53,888 nucleotides of DNA from Anaerobranca californiensis DSM 14826 (lineage in GTDB: Bacteria > Bacillota > Proteinivoracia > Proteinivoracales > Proteinivoracaceae), in contig NZ_FRAI01000016.1 in the NCBI RefSeq assembly GCF_900142275.1, positions 1 to 53,888 on the forward strand, given 5' to 3'. Shown in pieces: positions 52,735 through 53,888 of this stretch. Under the pieces are notes generated by a model that worked only from the letters and a program-made list of their open reading frames with translations, was not told the DNA's origin and ran no database searches. The position numbers were made by a program, and so were the translations under genes. The stretch's first letter is position 1; each line of letters opens with the position of its first letter.

Positions 52735-53436
52735 ATGTTTAGAAGAAGAAAGTATTCAGTTTTTAGGGGGATAAAGTTTAAGCCTAGAATAATTGTATTT
52801 ACTATATTAATATTATTTATTTATTCTTCTATAAAAACATTTATTTTTATAGAAACAAATTTAAGACCATCTATTATTGCAATAGCAGAGGCACGGGCTA
52901 AAGTAATTGCTACTGAAGCTATTAATAGTGCCATTGATATGCATATTGCTAGGGAAAGTCGTTATGAACATCTGATATTTATACAAAAAGACTATCAAGG
53001 TAATATAGCAATGGCAGAAGTTAATAATATGGAAGTAGCTAGAATACAAACACTAACAACAATGAATGTTCAAGATGCATTAAAAAGAATAAAATCTGAG
53101 AAAATCCGGATACCTTTAGGTCAAGCATTAGGGAGTGAAATACTAGCTAATTATGGACCCCGAATTCCTGTAACACTAGTTCCCATAGGAACAGTAAATG
53201 CAGCTATTGATCAAAAATTTAAAACAACAGGAATAAATATAGTTTCCCATGAAGTAGGTATCCAAATAGAAGCTGAAGTTCAAATTATTATTCCCTTTGT
53301 TTCTTCCCAGATTGCTGTTTCTACATATACACCTATTGTAACGGCAACTTATTTTGGAAAAGTTCCCGATACCGTAATTAACTTACCGTTAGGACGAAAT
53401 TTTAAAATACCATTTATAGAAGGTGGTGGAGAGTAA
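52735..53436 (+). CDS. yunB: Sporulation protein YunB-like
   Basis: A 233-residue protein matching YunB of spore formers, made in the mother cell in B. subtilis. One N-terminal membrane segment (IIVFTILILFIYSSIKTFIF) follows a basic start; then IAEARAKVIATEAINSAI, IPLGQALGSEILANYGPRIP and INIVSHEVGIQIEAEVQIII, all typical. It is anchored with its bulk outside or in the intermembrane space of the forespore. Translation is probably limited by the preceding hairpin. The rRNA promoters start just after its stop. Confidence 0.82.
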   Translation: MFRRRKYSVFRGIKFKPRIIVFTILILFIYSSIKTFIFIETNLRPSIIAIAEARAKVIATEAINSAIDMHIARESRYEHLIFIQKDYQGNIAMAEVNNMEVARIQTLTTMNVQDALKRIKSEKIRIPLGQALGSEILANYGPRIPVTLVPIGTVNAAIDQKFKTTGINIVSHEVGIQIEAEVQIIIPFVSSQIAVSTYTPIVTATYFGKVPDTVINLPLGRNFKIPFIEGGGE

Positions 53437-53447
53437 AAAAATACCAC

Positions 53448-53476
53448 TTGCATAGGGGAAGAAAATATGCTAAGAT
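53448..53476 (+). promoter_or_regulatory. rRNA promoter P1
   Basis: TTGCAT (53448-53453), 17-base spacer, TAAGAT (53471-53476), followed by AAATTTCGTCG. Confidence 0.6.
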
Positions 53477-53528
53477 AAATTTCGTCGTTGTCACCACTAA
53501 AAAATTAAAATAAAAATAAAAAAAGGTG

Positions 53529-53557
53529 TTGACAAGGATCACAAAAAATGATAAGAT
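53529..53557 (+). promoter_or_regulatory. rRNA promoter P2
   Basis: TTGACA (53529-53534), 17-base spacer, TAAGAT (53552-53557), followed by AAATTTTGTCG. The stretch from -10 onward nearly repeats that of P1, 81 bases upstream. Confidence 0.75.
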
Positions 53558-53593
53558 AAATTTTGTCGCCACGAGGTGACAAAAAGAAAAAAG

Positions 53594-53622
53594 TTCTTTG
53601 AAAAAGTTCCTTGAAAGAAATC
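53594..53622 (+). promoter_or_regulatory. BoxA-like antitermination region
   Basis: AGTTCTTTGAAAAAGTTCCTTGAAAG resembles the boxA element of rRNA leaders (TGCTCTTTGAAAA), apparently with a second, weaker copy. Confidence 0.5.
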
Positions 53623-53680
53623 TTTCGGGAAGAAATAGCATCGAAAAAACTTTGAGTTTAAGCCAGGAATAGATTTCAAA

Positions 53681-53888
53681 TTTTATGGAGAGTTTGATCC
53701 TGGCTCAGGACGAACGCTGGCGGCATGCCTCACACATGCAAGTCGAACGGGGTATAGACTAAAGCTTCCTTTAGACTATACCTAGTGGCGGACGGGTGAG
53801 TAACGCGTGGGCAACCTACCCTACAGACCGGGATACCATCGGGAAACTGATGTTAATACCGGATACACTTAGCCTAGGGCATCCTAGG
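53681..53888 (+). rRNA. 16S ribosomal RNA, 5' part (cut by window edge)
   Basis: TTTATGGAGAGTTTGATCCT begins the conserved 5' end, followed by GGCTCAGGACGAACGCTGGC and CATGCAAGTCGAACGG. About 208 nt are in the window. The exact mature 5' end is estimated to within a few bases. Confidence 0.97.

Overview
The window reads as the chromosome of a low-G+C, Gram-positive, endospore-forming anaerobe of the Clostridia. Evidence seen directly: A/T-rich coding, strong AGGAGG-type ribosome sites, sporulation genes (ytaF-, ytxC- and yunB-like), a stand-alone 2[4Fe-4S] ferredoxin, T-box leaders and B. subtilis-like gene neighbourhoods (pheST-zapA-cvpA-polX-mutS2, infC-rpmI-rplT). Two K+ uptake systems and a Na+-coupled symporter would suit an alkaliphile or thermophile such as an Anaerobranca relative, but that identification is inference only.

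Layout. 1-203: start of a transposase cut by the window edge. 369-4043: accBCDA, making malonyl-CoA for fatty-acid synthesis. 4174-6474: Na+ symporter, YlbF-like protein, an orphan promoter-plus-terminator unit that looks like a small RNA, and ferredoxin. 6605-11183: pseudouridine catabolism (psuK-psuG) and an M16 peptidase pair. 11214-12698: tRNA-Leu, an unlisted 53-aa zinc-ribbon gene, an ECF sigma factor and its probable membrane partner. 12783-17666: polA-mutM-ytaF-coaE.

17908-25512 is the most unusual region: an oligopeptide ABC transporter operon. Its OppC carries an inserted seven-repeat RCC1-like beta-propeller on the predicted outside face. Its OppF carries a roughly 180-residue coiled-coil insert between Walker A and the Q-loop, and is also frameshifted at an A7 run. 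A small membrane protein closes the operon.

25557-30499 is a nested pair of mobile elements. An ISLre2/UPF0236-type IS is interrupted by a 3.26-kb multi-gene DDE/AAA+ element with a 6-bp target duplication; removing the insert restores a 460-codon transposase. 30550-31368 is a seven-tRNA cluster. 31475-34274 is trkA-trkH, followed by ytxC, T-box-thrS, infC-rpmI-rplT, a second K+ system (ktrB-ktrA), an rRNA methyltransferase, a tiny YqzL-like gene, T-box-pheST, zapA, cvpA, a gutted polX remnant and mutS2. On the minus strand, 49220-52033 is a class A penicillin-binding protein with two fibronectin III-like domains. The window ends with a secreted protein of unknown function, a yunB-like sporulation gene, tandem rRNA promoters and the first ~200 nt of a 16S rRNA.

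Most of the window is core housekeeping. The parts most likely to be new are the Opp transporter with extra domains, the C-rich small RNA together with hairpins that mask the ribosome sites of two sporulation genes, and the nested insertion.
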